Source: Citrobacter youngae ATCC 29220
GTDB taxonomy: Bacteria; Pseudomonadota; Gammaproteobacteria; Enterobacterales; Enterobacteriaceae
Direction: 5' to 3'
Assembly: GCF_000155975.1 (NCBI RefSeq)
Contig: NZ_GG730302.1
Span: 336,599-400,598, forward strand
Length of the DNA: 64,000 bases
Position numbers and translations under genes: made by a program. The notes below the pieces were generated by a model, which was not told where the DNA came from, ran no database searches, and saw only the letters and a list, made by a program, of their open reading frames with translations. Numbering within the stretch: position 1 is the first letter of the stretch; every line of letters begins with the position of its first letter. Below, piece after piece: positions 53,591 to 63,792 of this stretch.

Positions 53591-53884
53591 ATGAAACAAG
53601 CCATTTTTCCGCTTATTGCCGTTCTTTTCACGCTACCCGGTCTGGCGCAAGCCGACTCGGCTTATGGCGGGCTGCAGGCCGTACACGAAAAGAATACTGT
53701 TATGAAGGACTTACGTAAGATTTGCACCCCGCAAGGGTCGCCATCTGATGAGGTGTGGGAAAAAACGATTATGGCAGATACGCGTAATCAGCAGCACATC
53801 CGCGAAGCCATTCTGGCAATTCAAAGAAACAACCAGAACAACTACTGGGAAGCGCTTGGCAAAGTGGAATGCCCGGATTTATAG
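53591..53884 (+). CDS. yicS: Small periplasmic protein YicS
   Basis: 97 aa, the same length as E. coli YicS. The signal peptide (KQAIFPLIAVLFTLPGLAQA) precedes a short mature domain with two Cys (KICTPQG and KVECPDL) that could form a disulfide. Function unknown. It is divergent from dgaR. Confidence 0.9.
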   Translation: MKQAIFPLIAVLFTLPGLAQADSAYGGLQAVHEKNTVMKDLRKICTPQGSPSDEVWEKTIMADTRNQQHIREAILAIQRNNQNNYWEALGKVECPDL

Positions 53885-53977
53885 GCATTATGTTGTAAAA
53901 TGAGCACTGTAACCGGTTTCTGTATCGTAAAAACACGTATTGTTGCCTGAATGAATAAATAGCAATGGAGCAACAAT

Positions 53978-55360
53978 ATGCGATACCGTTTTCCTGAAAA
54001 CTTCTGGTGGGGCAGTGCCTGCTCGGCGCTGCAAACCGAAGGTGATAGCCTGAACGGCGGTAAAAGCCAGACCACGTGAGATGTGTGGTTCGACCGCCAG
54101 CCAGGTCGTTTCCATCAGGGGGTTGGCCCGGCGAACACTTCAGGCTTTTATCAGCACTGGAAACAGGACATCGCACTGCTCAAACAGCTGAAGCACAACA
54201 GCTTCCGTACATCTCTGAGCTGGTCACGCCTGATCCCGGACGGCACCGGTGAAGTTAACCCTGAGGCCGTCGATTTCTATAATAACGTCCTCGACGAGCT
54301 TCTGGCGCAAGGCATCACGCCATTTATCACCCTGTTCCACTTCGACATGCCGATGGTGATGCAGGAGAAAGGCGGCTGGGAAAGCCGTGAAGTGGTCGAG
54401 GCATTTGGCCGCTACGCGCAGACGTGTTTCAAATTGTTCGGCAACCGCGTTAAGCACTGGTTCACCTTCAACGAGCCGATTGTTCCGGTAGAAGGCGGCT
54501 ATTTGTATGACTTCCACTACCCAAACGTGGTGGATTTCAAACGTGCAGCTACCGTCGCGTACCACACCGTGCTGGCGCATGCGACGGCGGTGCGGGCGTA
54601 TCGTGATGCAAACCATGACGGTGAAATTGGCGTGGTATTAAACCTGACGCCTTCGTATCCGCGCTCGCAGCATCTGGCAGATGTCAAAGCCGCGCACCAT
54701 GCGGATCTACTGTTTAACCGCAGCTTCCTCGACCCGGTCCTGAAAGGGGAATATCCGGCGGATCTGGTGGCATTACTGAAAGAGTACGATCAGCTTCCGG
54801 CCTGCCAGCCTGGCGATGCGCAGCTGATCGCCGACGGCAAAATCGACCTGCTGGGGATTAACTATTACCAGCCGCGTCGTGTGAAATGTCGCGATACGGC
54901 AGTCAATCCGAATGCGCCGTTTATGCCGGAGTGGCTGTTTGATTACTATGAAATGCCGGGACGTAAAATGAACCCTTACCGCGGCTGGGAAATTTATGAG
55001 CCGGGTATTTACGATATTATTACCAATCTTCGCGATAATTACGGCAACCCACGCTGCTTTATTTCAGAAAACGGTATGGGCGTAGAAAACGAACAGCGCT
55101 TTATTCAGGAAGGACAAGTTAACGACAGCTACCGTATCGAATTTGTTTCTGGGCATCTTAAGTGGCTACATAAAGGCATTAGCGAAGGCTGTAATTGTCT
55201 CGGCTATCATATGTGGACCTTTATTGATAACTGGTCATGGCTCAACGGCTATAAAAACCGCTACGGTTTTGTCCAGCTAGATTTGGACACGCAAAAGCGC
55301 ACGGTGAAAAAGAGCGGCGAATGGTTTGCCCATACCGCCGAAAATAATGGTTTTGATTGA
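53978..55360 (+). pseudogene. GH1 6-phospho-beta-glucosidase broken by an in-frame TGA
   Basis: The frame starts MRYRFPENFWWGSACSALQT at ATG 53978 and would encode 460 aa, but codon 34 (54077-54079) is TGA where relatives have Trp (TTWDVWF). Everything after is intact, including the acid/base TFNEP and nucleophile ISENGMG motifs of glycoside hydrolase family 1. A GTG at 54083 could restart translation but would omit part of the barrel. One G-to-A change explains the loss. A sequencing error is possible. Confidence 0.85.
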
Positions 55361-55366
55361 TTAAGC

Positions 55367-55409
55367 TGCCGGATGACTGTGCTGACTGAAAAGGCCGCGC
55401 CATCCGGCA
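55367..55409. repeat. REP-like hairpin
   Basis: TGCCGGATG and CATCCGGCA, nine-base arms 25 bases apart, between the convergent phospho-beta-glucosidase and nepI genes. Confidence 0.65.
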
Positions 55410-55416
55410 ACAATTT

Positions 55417-56601
55417 TCACTGAATCCTGACCTTCATCGTCACCAGAAGCGCCGTCAGCAGCATCAGGCTGCCGGAGAGCATCAGGGGCGACAGCAGTCC
55501 GAGGTTATCGAGCGCATATCCTCCCACCGCGGCCCCGCAGGTATTGGCAAGCTGGATCACGGCGACCTGGACGGATCCGGCTTTTTCTGCCTGATCGGCA
55601 AGCGAGCGAGTGATCCACGTCGACCAGCCAACCGGTACCAGCGCAAACGCCAGCCCCCAGATAATCGCAATGCCCGCGGCCACCACTTTATCGCTCCCCC
55701 ACAGAATCAGGACCAGCGCGCTGAGCGCCAGCACCAGCGGCGCGCCGGCCAGAGCCAGTTTGACCGAGCGTTTCAGAATCACCGAAGAGAACGACGTCCC
55801 GACAAAGCTGGCAATACCAAAACTCAACAGCACCAGCGTCAGGCCATCAACATCAAAGCCCGCCAGATTCATATAGACAGGGCGAATATAGGTAAAGAAG
55901 GCGAACTGCCCGGCGAAGGACATGAAGATGGCAATCATTCCGGCCATTACTCCGGGGCGTTGCAGCAGGCTGAACATGTTTTGCTTGTGATGCGAAGGTT
56001 CGCCAGGCAACGAAGGTAGCGCTCTCACCACCCAGATGGTGCACAGCACGCCCATCACCGCCGCCGCGTTAAACACGTTGCGCCAGCCGATAATGCCGCC
56101 CAAAAAGCTCCCCAACGGCGCGGCAATCACCAGTGCGATAGAGACCGCGCCAAATATCACCGACAGCGCTTTCGGTACCGTACGCGCGGGAACCAGACGC
56201 ATGGTCAGCGACGCCGACATCGCCCAGAATCCGCCGAGCGCCAGCCCCAGACAGGCACGACCGATCAGCAGCAGCGTAAAAGAGTTGGCAAAAGAAACCA
56301 GCAGGCAGGAGAGCGTTAGCAGTACCGAGAACAGGATCACCACATAGCGGCGATCGGTCGCCTGAATAATCTGCGTGACAAACAGGCTGGCGAACATGGC
56401 GACAAACGCCGTCACGGTTACCGATTGTCCAGCAACGCCCTCGGAAATACCCAGATCCTGCGCCATTGGCGTAAGCAGGCTAACGGGCAGAAACTCAACG
56501 GTTATCAGGCAGGCAACACAGAACGCCACGGCAAACACCGCCGACCAGTTCGGGCGGACATTTGCCTCAGCGCGGGATTTTTGTTCAACAGCATCACTCA
56601 T
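55417..56601 (-). CDS. nepI: Purine ribonucleoside efflux pump NepI
   Basis: 394 aa, matching E. coli NepI (YicM, 396 aa) over its full length. It is a 12-helix major facilitator of the DHA1 group that exports inosine and other purine ribonucleosides. Typical text: [37 protein letters not shown] and [20 protein letters not shown]. It is transcribed alone; the upstream gap to higA shows nothing notable. Confidence 0.95.
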   Translation of the reverse strand: MSDAVEQKSRAEANVRPNWSAVFAVAFCVACLITVEFLPVSLLTPMAQDLGISEGVAGQSVTVTAFVAMFASLFVTQIIQATDRRYVVILFSVLLTLSCLLVSFANSFTLLLIGRACLGLALGGFWAMSASLTMRLVPARTVPKALSVIFGAVSIALVIAAPLGSFLGGIIGWRNVFNAAAVMGVLCTIWVVRALPSLPGEPSHHKQNMFSLLQRPGVMAGMIAIFMSFAGQFAFFTYIRPVYMNLAGFDVDGLTLVLLSFGIASFVGTSFSSVILKRSVKLALAGAPLVLALSALVLILWGSDKVVAAGIAIIWGLAFALVPVGWSTWITRSLADQAEKAGSVQVAVIQLANTCGAAVGGYALDNLGLLSPLMLSGSLMLLTALLVTMKVRIQ

Positions 56602-56721
56602 TTTGTTACCTGCGTGGGAGTTATTGTAGAAAAGTTACGCAGTGTAACATTAAATTTGTGACGCATTTAACGTTTTAACAACTGTTTTTCATTTGCAGGA
56701 AAAGACAGATTGCCCGGATTA

Positions 56722-57021
56722 TTACAGGTGGAACGCGACTCTTTTACCTGTGGGGAGCTTAACATCAATACTCAACTCACCACCCAGCGCAGCGACATAA
56801 CGCTTTAGAGTCGACAGGCGAGGATCGTTATCAGCCTGCTCCATTTTTGCAATTGTTGGCTGCTTGACGCCCATTGCCGAGGCAAGTTCAGCCTGAGAAA
56901 GATTCAGTTCTTCCCTTAACATATTTAACGCAACCGCCTGACGTAGTACTTCTACTTTTTCAGCAATGCGCTCCTGGCTTTCTGGGCTTTGTTTAGCCAT
57001 CAATTCTTTAAGGGTAGCCAT
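56722..57021 (-). CDS. higA: HigA-type XRE antitoxin
   Basis: 99 aa with an XRE HTH (LNLSQAELASAMGVKQPTIAKMEQADNDPRLSTLKRYVAALG) and a C-terminal tail. It is encoded after the toxin with an eight-base gap, the reversed order typical of higBA. It should neutralise HigB and repress the operon by binding the palindrome at 57385-57423. Confidence 0.88.
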   Translation of the reverse strand: MATLKELMAKQSPESQERIAEKVEVLRQAVALNMLREELNLSQAELASAMGVKQPTIAKMEQADNDPRLSTLKRYVAALGGELSIDVKLPTGKRVAFHL

Positions 57022-57029
57022 AATTTTCC

Positions 57030-57371
57030 TTACTTATTAAGGTGCTTTCGGTACTCAACATCTGCAAACTTGATCATATCTTTATAGAATTTCTTCTCGT
57101 TTATCCCTGTCTTATCCCCAGCGCATAACACGATGCCATGACGAGAAGGATCAAACGCAAAGAATGCCCGAATGGGATTGCCCTGATGTTGTACCCGTAA
57201 CTCTTTCATATTTGAAAAAACAGAATCATTCACCGTATCTGCAAACGGCCTGCCTAACTGGGGCCCATACTCGGACAAAATCATCATCGCTGCGAGCATA
57301 TCCTCCTTGAGTGCTTCGGTTTGTACATCAAACCACTTGTCGAAAGCATCCGTTGTTTCTACATCCCACAT
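57030..57371 (-). CDS. higB: HigB/RelE-type toxin
   Basis: 113 aa, of the RelE-like HigB family with conserved ALKEDMLAAMMIL and MKELRVQHQGNPIRAFFAFDPSRHGIVLCAGDKTG. Such toxins cut mRNA on the ribosome. The ATG follows GGGA. It forms a complete module with higA. Salmonella carries a similar pair between nepI and uhpT, if I recall correctly. Confidence 0.88.
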   Translation of the reverse strand: MWDVETTDAFDKWFDVQTEALKEDMLAAMMILSEYGPQLGRPFADTVNDSVFSNMKELRVQHQGNPIRAFFAFDPSRHGIVLCAGDKTGINEKKFYKDMIKFADVEYRKHLNK

Positions 57372-57384
57372 CAGCGATCCCTCA

Positions 57385-57433
57385 TAGCTAATAAGCTATA
57401 GGTAAATTATAGCTTATTAGCTATTAAATCAAT
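57385..57433 (-). promoter_or_regulatory. higBA promoter inside a perfect palindromic operator
   Basis: Two perfect 16-base arms, TAGCTAATAAGCTATA (57385-57400) and its complement (57408-57423), flank seven bases. On the minus strand a TATAAT -10 box (57406-57411) sits in the centre, with TTGATT 16 bases upstream (57428-57433). Binding of the antitoxin there would block RNA polymerase directly. Confidence 0.75.
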
Positions 57434-57449
57434 TCTTATCACGCACTAA

Positions 57450-57977
57450 TTAATCGCCAGTCGACGCAGCCCTTGCCAGCCCGGTAATCCACTCCTGGTG
57501 ACCGTTGATCATCGGATTGGGTAGCGTACGCGCCAATTCTTGTGCCGGAACGCCAATCTGCGATTCCTGGGTCAGCATACGTACGCGTCCGCCGGGTAAA
57601 TCCTCAAACAGCCAGGCGTGGATCACATCCAAACGTGTGGTGGCATCACCTTCCGCCCAGCCATGCCAAGCAATACGTGCGGCCTGGCCGTCACTCGGCG
57701 GCACATACTCGGTAATTTGCGCTTCGATGGGAAAACCAAAAGTCGTAAAACGAAAACGGGCATCCATGCTTAATTCTGGACCAGAGTCGTCGTGAAAACG
57801 GATATCCGCCACGTTGCTGTAATAGGTCGGCCAGCGCGTTGTGTCATTAAGCTGTGCCCAGACTGCGCGGGTGCTCAGTCCGGCAACGATAATTTCATTT
57901 GAGGCAAAGTTATCTGTTGTCCCTGGCAGATACGCTTCGGGCCAGATAATTGCACTTTGTTGAGTCGCTTGATTCAT
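57450..57977 (-). CDS. SRPBCC (START-like) family protein
   Basis: 175 aa from ATG 57977, which has GAGGT upstream. Residues about 25-165 form a polyketide-cyclase/START-like ligand-binding fold (STRAVWAQLNDTTRWPTYYSNVADIRF, DARFRFTTFGFPIEAQITEYVPP, HAWLFEDLPGGRVRMLTQES). Function unknown. An inverted repeat ATGACGA/TCGTCAT at 58038-58061 in its leader could be an operator for an unlinked regulator. A longer open frame upstream is not likely to be translated. Confidence 0.8.
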   Translation of the reverse strand: MNQATQQSAIIWPEAYLPGTTDNFASNEIIVAGLSTRAVWAQLNDTTRWPTYYSNVADIRFHDDSGPELSMDARFRFTTFGFPIEAQITEYVPPSDGQAARIAWHGWAEGDATTRLDVIHAWLFEDLPGGRVRMLTQESQIGVPAQELARTLPNPMINGHQEWITGLARAASTGD

Positions 57978-58075
57978 GATGTACCTCGTTGTGTAAGTTA
58001 TGAGGTACATCATGCTTTCGCGTAAGATATAAAGATAATGACGATTCAAAATAGTCGTCATCATAATTACTGATA

Positions 58076-58528
58076 TCAGTGCAGCCAGTGCACGCCATCT
58101 TCGGGCTGAAAAAAGGCGTTATAGCGCATCTGGAACCCATTAAGCTCCTGCATATCCGGCTCCATTTCACGCAGAAACCCCAGCGCCAGACGCACCTGGG
58201 CGTCGGTAATCGGGGCGGCCAGCCTGGCTTTTTGCAGCAGGCGGTGCCACTGCAGCAGGTTCTGCTCGCTGCCATCGACAATGACGATTTGCCAGATCAA
58301 CAGCACCTGAGCGGCATTTTGCAGATGCGATTCGTCAGGTCGGTGGAGATACTGTAAAAACGCCTCACCCTGTACCTTTCCCATCTGATCGATCATCGAT
58401 TCCACCGGCACCACATCAATACCCAGTCGTTCGCTCAGACGACGTATCGCGCGTCGTGATCCGGACGTCAGCACCCGAAAACCCACCACAAACACAACCA
58501 CCAACGTGGCCAGCATTATCCAAATCAT
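58076..58528 (-). CDS. yicN: DUF1198 protein YicN
   Basis: 150 aa, recognised as E. coli YicN. One N-terminal membrane segment (WIMLATLVVVFVVGFRVL) anchors a cytoplasmic helical domain (SEQNLLQWHRLLQKARLAAPITDAQVRLALGFLRE). Function unknown. The start MIWIM follows the E. coli gene; an ATG four codons upstream is possible. Confidence 0.9.
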   Translation of the reverse strand: MIWIMLATLVVVFVVGFRVLTSGSRRAIRRLSERLGIDVVPVESMIDQMGKVQGEAFLQYLHRPDESHLQNAAQVLLIWQIVIVDGSEQNLLQWHRLLQKARLAAPITDAQVRLALGFLREMEPDMQELNGFQMRYNAFFQPEDGVHWLH

Positions 58529-58626
58529 GCGCACATCCATTACCAGACAGGATGTCCATCATAGCGACAAATTCATCCCTGTCGACGGCTGAACGTGCCA
58601 ACGCCGTTCAGGACAGATCGGCGACA

Positions 58627-58652
58627 TAAAAAAGCCCGCCATTAAGGCGGGC
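58627..58652 (-). terminator. Terminator of uhpT
   Basis: On the minus strand GCCCGCC-TTAAT-GGCGGGC is followed by seven T. It is a textbook rho-independent terminator placed 25 bases after the uhpT stop. Confidence 0.9.
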
Positions 58653-58676
58653 AAACGTTACCAATGCACACTTAAC

Positions 58677-60068
58677 TCAAGCAATTTTCAATTGTTGAAT
58701 CTTTTTCTCGCGGCGAATTTTACGTTCTTCAAACACGGCCACGATGGCCATCAGGCAGATACAGCCGATGGCAGCGGTATCCAGCGCGGCGAAGGTACCC
58801 GCCCAGCCGGTCAGGCCGAAAATCGGCGTACCGTCGGCAATCATCCCCAGACCCAGCTTGGCGAAGCTATCACCAATCAGGTAGGCGAAGGTGCCTTTAA
58901 TCCCATCGGCCGCGCCGATCGCTTTTTTCGGCACAAATCCAACGGCTGCGACCCCAATCAACAGCTGCGGGCCAAACACCAGGAAGCCGAGGGCAAACAG
59001 CGAAGCCAGATACACATACTGGTTGCTGGCGTGCTGGTATACGCCGAGCGTGGCGATAATTAATGCCAGCGCCACGCAGGCCACCAGCGCGCGGCGACCG
59101 TTCGCGAGATCAGAGAGCCAGCCCCACAGCAGCGTACCGACCAGCGCGCCCACTTCGAACAGGGTAAAGCCTTGAATCGCCACTTCTTTGGAGAGCTTCA
59201 GCTCCTGGAAAGCGTAGACGGTCGACCACTGGTCGATACCGATACGCACCACGTACAGGAAGATGTTCGAGAAACATAGCAGCCAGATCACTTTGTTTTT
59301 CAGCACGTACTCAACAAAGATCTGCCATTTGGTCATCTCGTTTTCTTCGGTCTCTTTATCCTCTTCGCTGATCTCTTCTCCAAACAGCTCTTCGGCTTTA
59401 CCGAGGCCATAAGATTCCGGGGAGTCGCTACCAAAGCGCAGGCCGATAAAGCCGACTATCAGGGCAATAATCGACGGGAAGATAAACATGCCGATCACGT
59501 GGCCGTCGAACAGGTAGTTCGCGCCGAACAGCGCCACGCCCGCCGCACCCGCCCCGCCGAGGTTGTGGGAGATGTTCCACATGCCGAGGTAGGAACCACG
59601 CTTACGGCGCGGCGTCCATTTGGTGATGGTGGAATAGCTACACGAGCCGCCGGTACTCTGGAAGAAACCGCTCAGCGCGTAGAAGGCGATCATCAAAAAC
59701 AGGCTGGTTGAACCCGCGCCCATGCTGGCGCTGAAGCCGAGCATACAGATGGCGGAGAGGATCAGCATAAACGGCAGGAACTGCTTGGTGTTTTTACCGT
59801 CCGCGTAGTACGAAACAACCGTTTTACCTACGCCGTAGGTGATGGAGAAGCCCAGGCCAATCATCCCAAGCTGCGTCATGCTCAGCCCGTAGGTCGAGAT
59901 CATGTCGTTCTGCGCGATGTTGAAGTTTTTGCGGATCAGGTACATGGTCAGGTAGCCGATAAAGACCACCAGATAAGACTGCATGAACGGCTTGAACCAC
60001 ATTTTGCGCCGCACATCGAGCGGCAGATCCAGGGTTGGCTTGCGCACCTGGTTTAAGAAGGCCAGCAT
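58677..60068 (-). CDS. uhpT: Hexose-6-phosphate:phosphate antiporter UhpT
   Basis: 463 aa, identical in length to E. coli UhpT and nearly identical in sequence as remembered. It is a 12-helix organophosphate antiporter of the inner membrane that takes up glucose 6-phosphate and related sugars, and also fosfomycin. The family motif region [21 protein letters not shown] is intact. It is transcribed from its own promoter in the 60069-60209 gap, controlled by UhpA. Confidence 0.97.
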   Translation of the reverse strand: MLAFLNQVRKPTLDLPLDVRRKMWFKPFMQSYLVVFIGYLTMYLIRKNFNIAQNDMISTYGLSMTQLGMIGLGFSITYGVGKTVVSYYADGKNTKQFLPFMLILSAICMLGFSASMGAGSTSLFLMIAFYALSGFFQSTGGSCSYSTITKWTPRRKRGSYLGMWNISHNLGGAGAAGVALFGANYLFDGHVIGMFIFPSIIALIVGFIGLRFGSDSPESYGLGKAEELFGEEISEEDKETEENEMTKWQIFVEYVLKNKVIWLLCFSNIFLYVVRIGIDQWSTVYAFQELKLSKEVAIQGFTLFEVGALVGTLLWGWLSDLANGRRALVACVALALIIATLGVYQHASNQYVYLASLFALGFLVFGPQLLIGVAAVGFVPKKAIGAADGIKGTFAYLIGDSFAKLGLGMIADGTPIFGLTGWAGTFAALDTAAIGCICLMAIVAVFEERKIRREKKIQQLKIA

Positions 60069-60209
60069 AGGACTCTCCGGGCTAATTTTTATACCTGCGA
60101 ATGGCAGGCATTGTAAAAATCAGCCGGGAGACACGCCTGAGACAGCGTCCAGGTGAAACCGGGAAAATTTCTTAGTTTTGCCCCACTCGGGGCAAAAAGG
60201 TGAGGTGCG
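60069..60209 (-). promoter_or_regulatory. uhpT control region
   Basis: The uhpC-uhpT gap holds a symmetric stem at 60176-60197 (TTTTGCCCC/GGGGCAAAA) just after uhpC. On the uhpT side it has the inverted repeat CCTG...CAGG at 60136-60153, a good candidate for UhpA binding, and an AT-rich TATAAA near 60090. UhpA control of uhpT is established; the exact site here is inference. Confidence 0.5.
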
Positions 60210-61538
60210 TCACGCTTCGTTGAAATCGCGCGGCGCCTGGGCGTTTAAAAACGGCAACAGCAGCAGCGCGGAAATCCCCGCCGCAATGGCGATCACCACA
60301 AAAAAGCCGGTCCAGTGCCAGACCTCCATCACCTTCGCCAGCGGCCAGCCGGAGAGCGAGGCCCCGAGATAAGCGAACAGCCCGACAAAGCCGGTTGCCG
60401 CGCCCGCCGCCTCTTTGTGCGAGCACTCCGCCGCCGCCATGCCAATCAGCATCTGCGGGCCAAAGACGAAGAATCCGGTGGTGAAGAAGCACGCCGCCTG
60501 CATCACGTAGCTGGCGAACGGCATCAGCCACAGCGAGCCAACGGAGAGCAAAATTCCGGCGGCGAAAATCAGGTTCATTGGACCACGGTTGCCGTTAAAC
60601 AGCTTGTCCGACCCCCAGCCCGCCACCAGCGCGCCGATAAACCCGCCCAGCTCAAACATGGTCACGGCGGTATTGGCGGTCACCAGGTCCACGCCAAGCG
60701 TCTCCGACATATACAGATTGCCCCAGTCGTTGATCGCCGCGCGCACCACGTACACCAGCACGTAGCACAACGACAGCAGCCAGATATAGGGATTCAGCAG
60801 CACGTAACGGGTGAGGATCTCTTTGCGGCTCAGCCCGGCGCCTTCCTGCTGCTGGGCTATTTCCAGCTCATCGTGCCGCCAGTCGCCAATCGGCGGCAGG
60901 CCAATTGCCTGCGGCCTGTCGCGCAGCCGCCAGCAAAGAAACATACCCACCGCAATCGCCAGCAGCCCGGCGATCATCATCCCCGCACGCCAGCCATAGT
61001 GCAGCGCGGTCGCCGCCATCACCATCGGGATCAGCGCCCCACCGACGTTGTGCGCCGTATTCCACAGTGCCCACCAGCCGCCGCGTTCAGTACGCGAATA
61101 CCACGCGGTTAACAAACGGGCGCAGACCGGCGATCCCCAGCCCTGGAAGAAAGCATTTAGCGCCCACAGCACAGCAAACGCCCATAGCGAAGTCGAGAAA
61201 CCGAACAAAATGTTCACCACCCCGGTGGCAATCAGCCCGATGCCCATAAAATAGCGGGCGTTGGAACGGTCGCTGACAATGCCGGAGACAAACTTCGACA
61301 GCCCGTAGGTGATGTAAAACAGCGTCGCCAGCAGACCAATGTCGCTACGGGTCAACACACCGCTGGTCAGAATGTCCGGTACGGCGGCGTTGAAACTTTT
61401 ACGCGTGAAATAGAACAGCGCGTAGCCGAGCCAGATGGTGGTCAGAATATGCCGCCGCCAGTAGCGATAGCGGGCATCCACCTCGTGTGTGTCGGTAATG
61501 AGCGGCGCGTTAGCCGGGGCTTTTAAAAACGAAAACAT
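60210..61538 (-). CDS. uhpC: Hexose-phosphate sensor UhpC
   Basis: 442 aa membrane protein homologous to UhpT, sharing WALWNTAHNVGGALIPMVMAA with the transporter family. It senses external glucose 6-phosphate and activates UhpB. It lies nine bases downstream of uhpB in the uhpABC operon. It is a few residues longer than E. coli UhpC. Confidence 0.95.
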   Translation of the reverse strand: MFSFLKAPANAPLITDTHEVDARYRYWRRHILTTIWLGYALFYFTRKSFNAAVPDILTSGVLTRSDIGLLATLFYITYGLSKFVSGIVSDRSNARYFMGIGLIATGVVNILFGFSTSLWAFAVLWALNAFFQGWGSPVCARLLTAWYSRTERGGWWALWNTAHNVGGALIPMVMAATALHYGWRAGMMIAGLLAIAVGMFLCWRLRDRPQAIGLPPIGDWRHDELEIAQQQEGAGLSRKEILTRYVLLNPYIWLLSLCYVLVYVVRAAINDWGNLYMSETLGVDLVTANTAVTMFELGGFIGALVAGWGSDKLFNGNRGPMNLIFAAGILLSVGSLWLMPFASYVMQAACFFTTGFFVFGPQMLIGMAAAECSHKEAAGAATGFVGLFAYLGASLSGWPLAKVMEVWHWTGFFVVIAIAAGISALLLLPFLNAQAPRDFNEA

Positions 61539-61547
61539 GGCCGCACC

Positions 61548-63050
61548 TTACACATAACGCTGGGGCAACGCCACGCTGACCCGCGTGCCGTGTGTACAAG
61601 AAATCGACAGCGATCCACCCAGGGCGGTAATACGTTCTCGCATCCCGGTGAGGCCAAATCCCTGCTGATTCGATCCCGGCGGCAGACCGCTACCGTCATC
61701 CTCAATCACCAGCATCAGCCGCTCTTCCTGCAGCCAGCCCTGGAGCGTAACCGCGCTGGCGTTGGCGTGCTTAACGATGTTGTTCAGCCCTTCCTGACAG
61801 ACGCGAAACAGCGTCACCCGCTGGCTTTCACTGAGCGCAGATTCATCTATCCGCCAGTCGAGATGGCTGACGATACCGCGACTTTCCAGCTCCATTTCAC
61901 GCATCAGCGAGCGAATAGCCTGCTCCAGCGTGAGATCGTCCAGCTGGCGCGGTCGCAGGCGGCCTAACAAGCGACGCACCGAATCGTACACGCCCAGAGA
62001 CAACTGCTCGATATGCGCCCCGCTCTGCTTAACGCCCGCGTTTTCCGGGGCCAGACGCTGAACGATGCCCGCCTGGGTGCGAATGGCGGTGATAGTCTGG
62101 CCGATGTCATCATGCAGTTCGCGCGCCACGTCGCGGCGTACGCTCTCTTCGGTCTCCAGCAGCCGCTCTGCCAGACGGTGGTTGCGCGCTAATTCGTTTT
62201 GCAGCGACTGGTTAAGCTCGCGCAGGCGCTGAATACCCGCGCCGAGCAGTAGCCCGGTCAGGCTTTGCACTAACAGGGAGAGCAACAGGTCGACGGGATG
62301 ATCGTGCCAGGTCTGGCTGGCAATCAGCGCGATGGCGTTCATTAACGTCGCAATCAGCGCGCCCTGCCAGCCGTAGTGCCAGGCAAGCGCAATAATCGGT
62401 AACGCGAGACAGAACGGCGTGAAGCGAGACAGCTCATTCGGTAAGCCCAGCTGCAACCACAGGCTGACGCTGAACAGCAGCAGATACCAGACTAAGTGCC
62501 GTCCGCGCCAGTTCACCGGCTGTGATACCACCGCCGGGCCGAGCGGCAGCCAGGTGGTGCTGGTCAGATAGTGCCAGAACACCAGGCAAATCGGCGCCAG
62601 GGTTAATCCTCCGGTGAGCGTCAGCAGCAGGGCATTCCACGCCTCTTCGCCTTGCCCGAGCCACGGTAGAGATTGCAGCAATGCCGCCGCCGTCAACGCC
62701 GCGCCCTGCAACAGCAGCGTGCGCCAGTCGCGCTGCTGGCGGTATCGCGAAATCAGCATCACCGGAAGTAGCGTGAGGACGCTGCCGATCGTCAAAAGTG
62801 GCAAATGAGCCAGCGCCACCTCCTGCGCCAACCAGAACAGCATTAGCCATTCCGCCCCCAGCAGCACCAGCCAGTAGCCGCGCGGACATTGCAGCATCAG
62901 CCCCAGACGCAGGCCAAACGGAAACAGCAGTACCGCCAGCTCCGGGCGCTCAACCAGATGCAGGCTGATGCTCCACAGACAGAACCACGCGGCGGAGAAG
63001 ATAAAGAAGCAGGCGACAACGGTGATTAACCGCGAACAGAGCGTGTTCAT
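61548..63050 (-). CDS. uhpB: Sensor histidine kinase UhpB
   Basis: 500 aa. The N-terminal half has eight or so membrane segments (MASE1 type). The phosphoacceptor box is [23 protein letters not shown] and the ATPase domain ends in [28 protein letters not shown]. Together with UhpC it phosphorylates UhpA when glucose 6-phosphate is outside. The start overlaps the uhpA stop by four bases. Confidence 0.96.
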   Translation of the reverse strand: MNTLCSRLITVVACFFIFSAAWFCLWSISLHLVERPELAVLLFPFGLRLGLMLQCPRGYWLVLLGAEWLMLFWLAQEVALAHLPLLTIGSVLTLLPVMLISRYRQQRDWRTLLLQGAALTAAALLQSLPWLGQGEEAWNALLLTLTGGLTLAPICLVFWHYLTSTTWLPLGPAVVSQPVNWRGRHLVWYLLLFSVSLWLQLGLPNELSRFTPFCLALPIIALAWHYGWQGALIATLMNAIALIASQTWHDHPVDLLLSLLVQSLTGLLLGAGIQRLRELNQSLQNELARNHRLAERLLETEESVRRDVARELHDDIGQTITAIRTQAGIVQRLAPENAGVKQSGAHIEQLSLGVYDSVRRLLGRLRPRQLDDLTLEQAIRSLMREMELESRGIVSHLDWRIDESALSESQRVTLFRVCQEGLNNIVKHANASAVTLQGWLQEERLMLVIEDDGSGLPPGSNQQGFGLTGMRERITALGGSLSISCTHGTRVSVALPQRYV

Positions 63051-63640
63051 TGCCAGCCGTCAAACATCCGGCGGGCCAGTTCGACGTCGTTGCTGACGCC
63101 CAGCTTTTCCATCAGGTTGGCGCGATGGACGTGCACCGTTTTCGGCGACAGGCCCAGTTCGGCGGCAATCTCTTTGACCGCCATACCTTGCGCCAGTTTT
63201 TCCGCTACCTGACGTTCGCGTTTAGTCAGCGGATCCTGACGCCCGGCCGCCAGCTTGACGGCGATATCCGGCGTCAGATAGCAGCCGCCGGTCGCCACGG
63301 TATGCACCGCCGCGATCAGCTCATCCGGGCTACAGCGTTTGGAAAGGAAACCACGCGCGCCCGCGTTGAGCGCCTGCTCCACCAGCGCCGGGCTGTCATG
63401 GACGGAGAGCATGATAATCGCCATCCCTTTAGGCAACTGGCTTAACAGTTCAAGACCGGAAATATCAGGCATCGAAATGTCGCAAATACAGACCTGCACG
63501 CCGCGTCCCGGTAATCCCGCCAGCGCCTCGCTGCCAGAGCCAAACTCAGCCACAACCTGCAAATCAGGTTCCAGCCCCAGCAGTTGGGCAAAGCCGGAGC
63601 GGACGATAAGGTGGTCGTCAATGAGGGCGATAGTGGTCAT
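63047..63640 (-). CDS. uhpA: Response regulator UhpA
   Basis: 197 aa NarL-type regulator. The receiver aspartate is in [13 protein letters not shown] (D54), Lys in LSKRC near residue 100, and the LuxR-type HTH is [33 protein letters not shown]. Phosphorylated UhpA activates uhpT. The ATG is in the usual place for E. coli UhpA (196 aa). Confidence 0.97.
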   Translation of the reverse strand: MTTIALIDDHLIVRSGFAQLLGLEPDLQVVAEFGSGSEALAGLPGRGVQVCICDISMPDISGLELLSQLPKGMAIIMLSVHDSPALVEQALNAGARGFLSKRCSPDELIAAVHTVATGGCYLTPDIAVKLAAGRQDPLTKRERQVAEKLAQGMAVKEIAAELGLSPKTVHVHRANLMEKLGVSNDVELARRMFDGWQ

Positions 63641-63662
63641 AGCGATTCCTGGTGCCAGAAAG

Positions 63663-63742
63663 CGCCGGATGGCGGCGTAAACGCCTTATCCGGCCTACGG
63701 GTACAGTCCTTGTAGGCCGGATAAGCGCAGCGCCAACCGGCA
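63663..63742. repeat. BIME: two REP units between uhpA and ilvN
   Basis: GCCGGATGGCGGCGTAAACG with CTTATCCGGCCTAC at 63663-63697, followed by GTAGGCCGGATAAGCGCAGC with a closing CCGGCA at 63711-63742. Opposed REP units downstream of ilvN on the minus strand. Confidence 0.78.
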
Positions 63743-63792
63743 AAAGCGCTTACCTTAACGATAAGCGCCCTGGTGTTCAAGCCTTGAGCGGA

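Noticed and set aside
54077-54079. The TGA in the phospho-beta-glucosidase gene read as selenocysteine, given selC in the same window
   Set aside because: Relatives have Trp here, the site is far from the catalytic residues, and no SECIS-like hairpin follows directly. A nonsense mutation is simpler.
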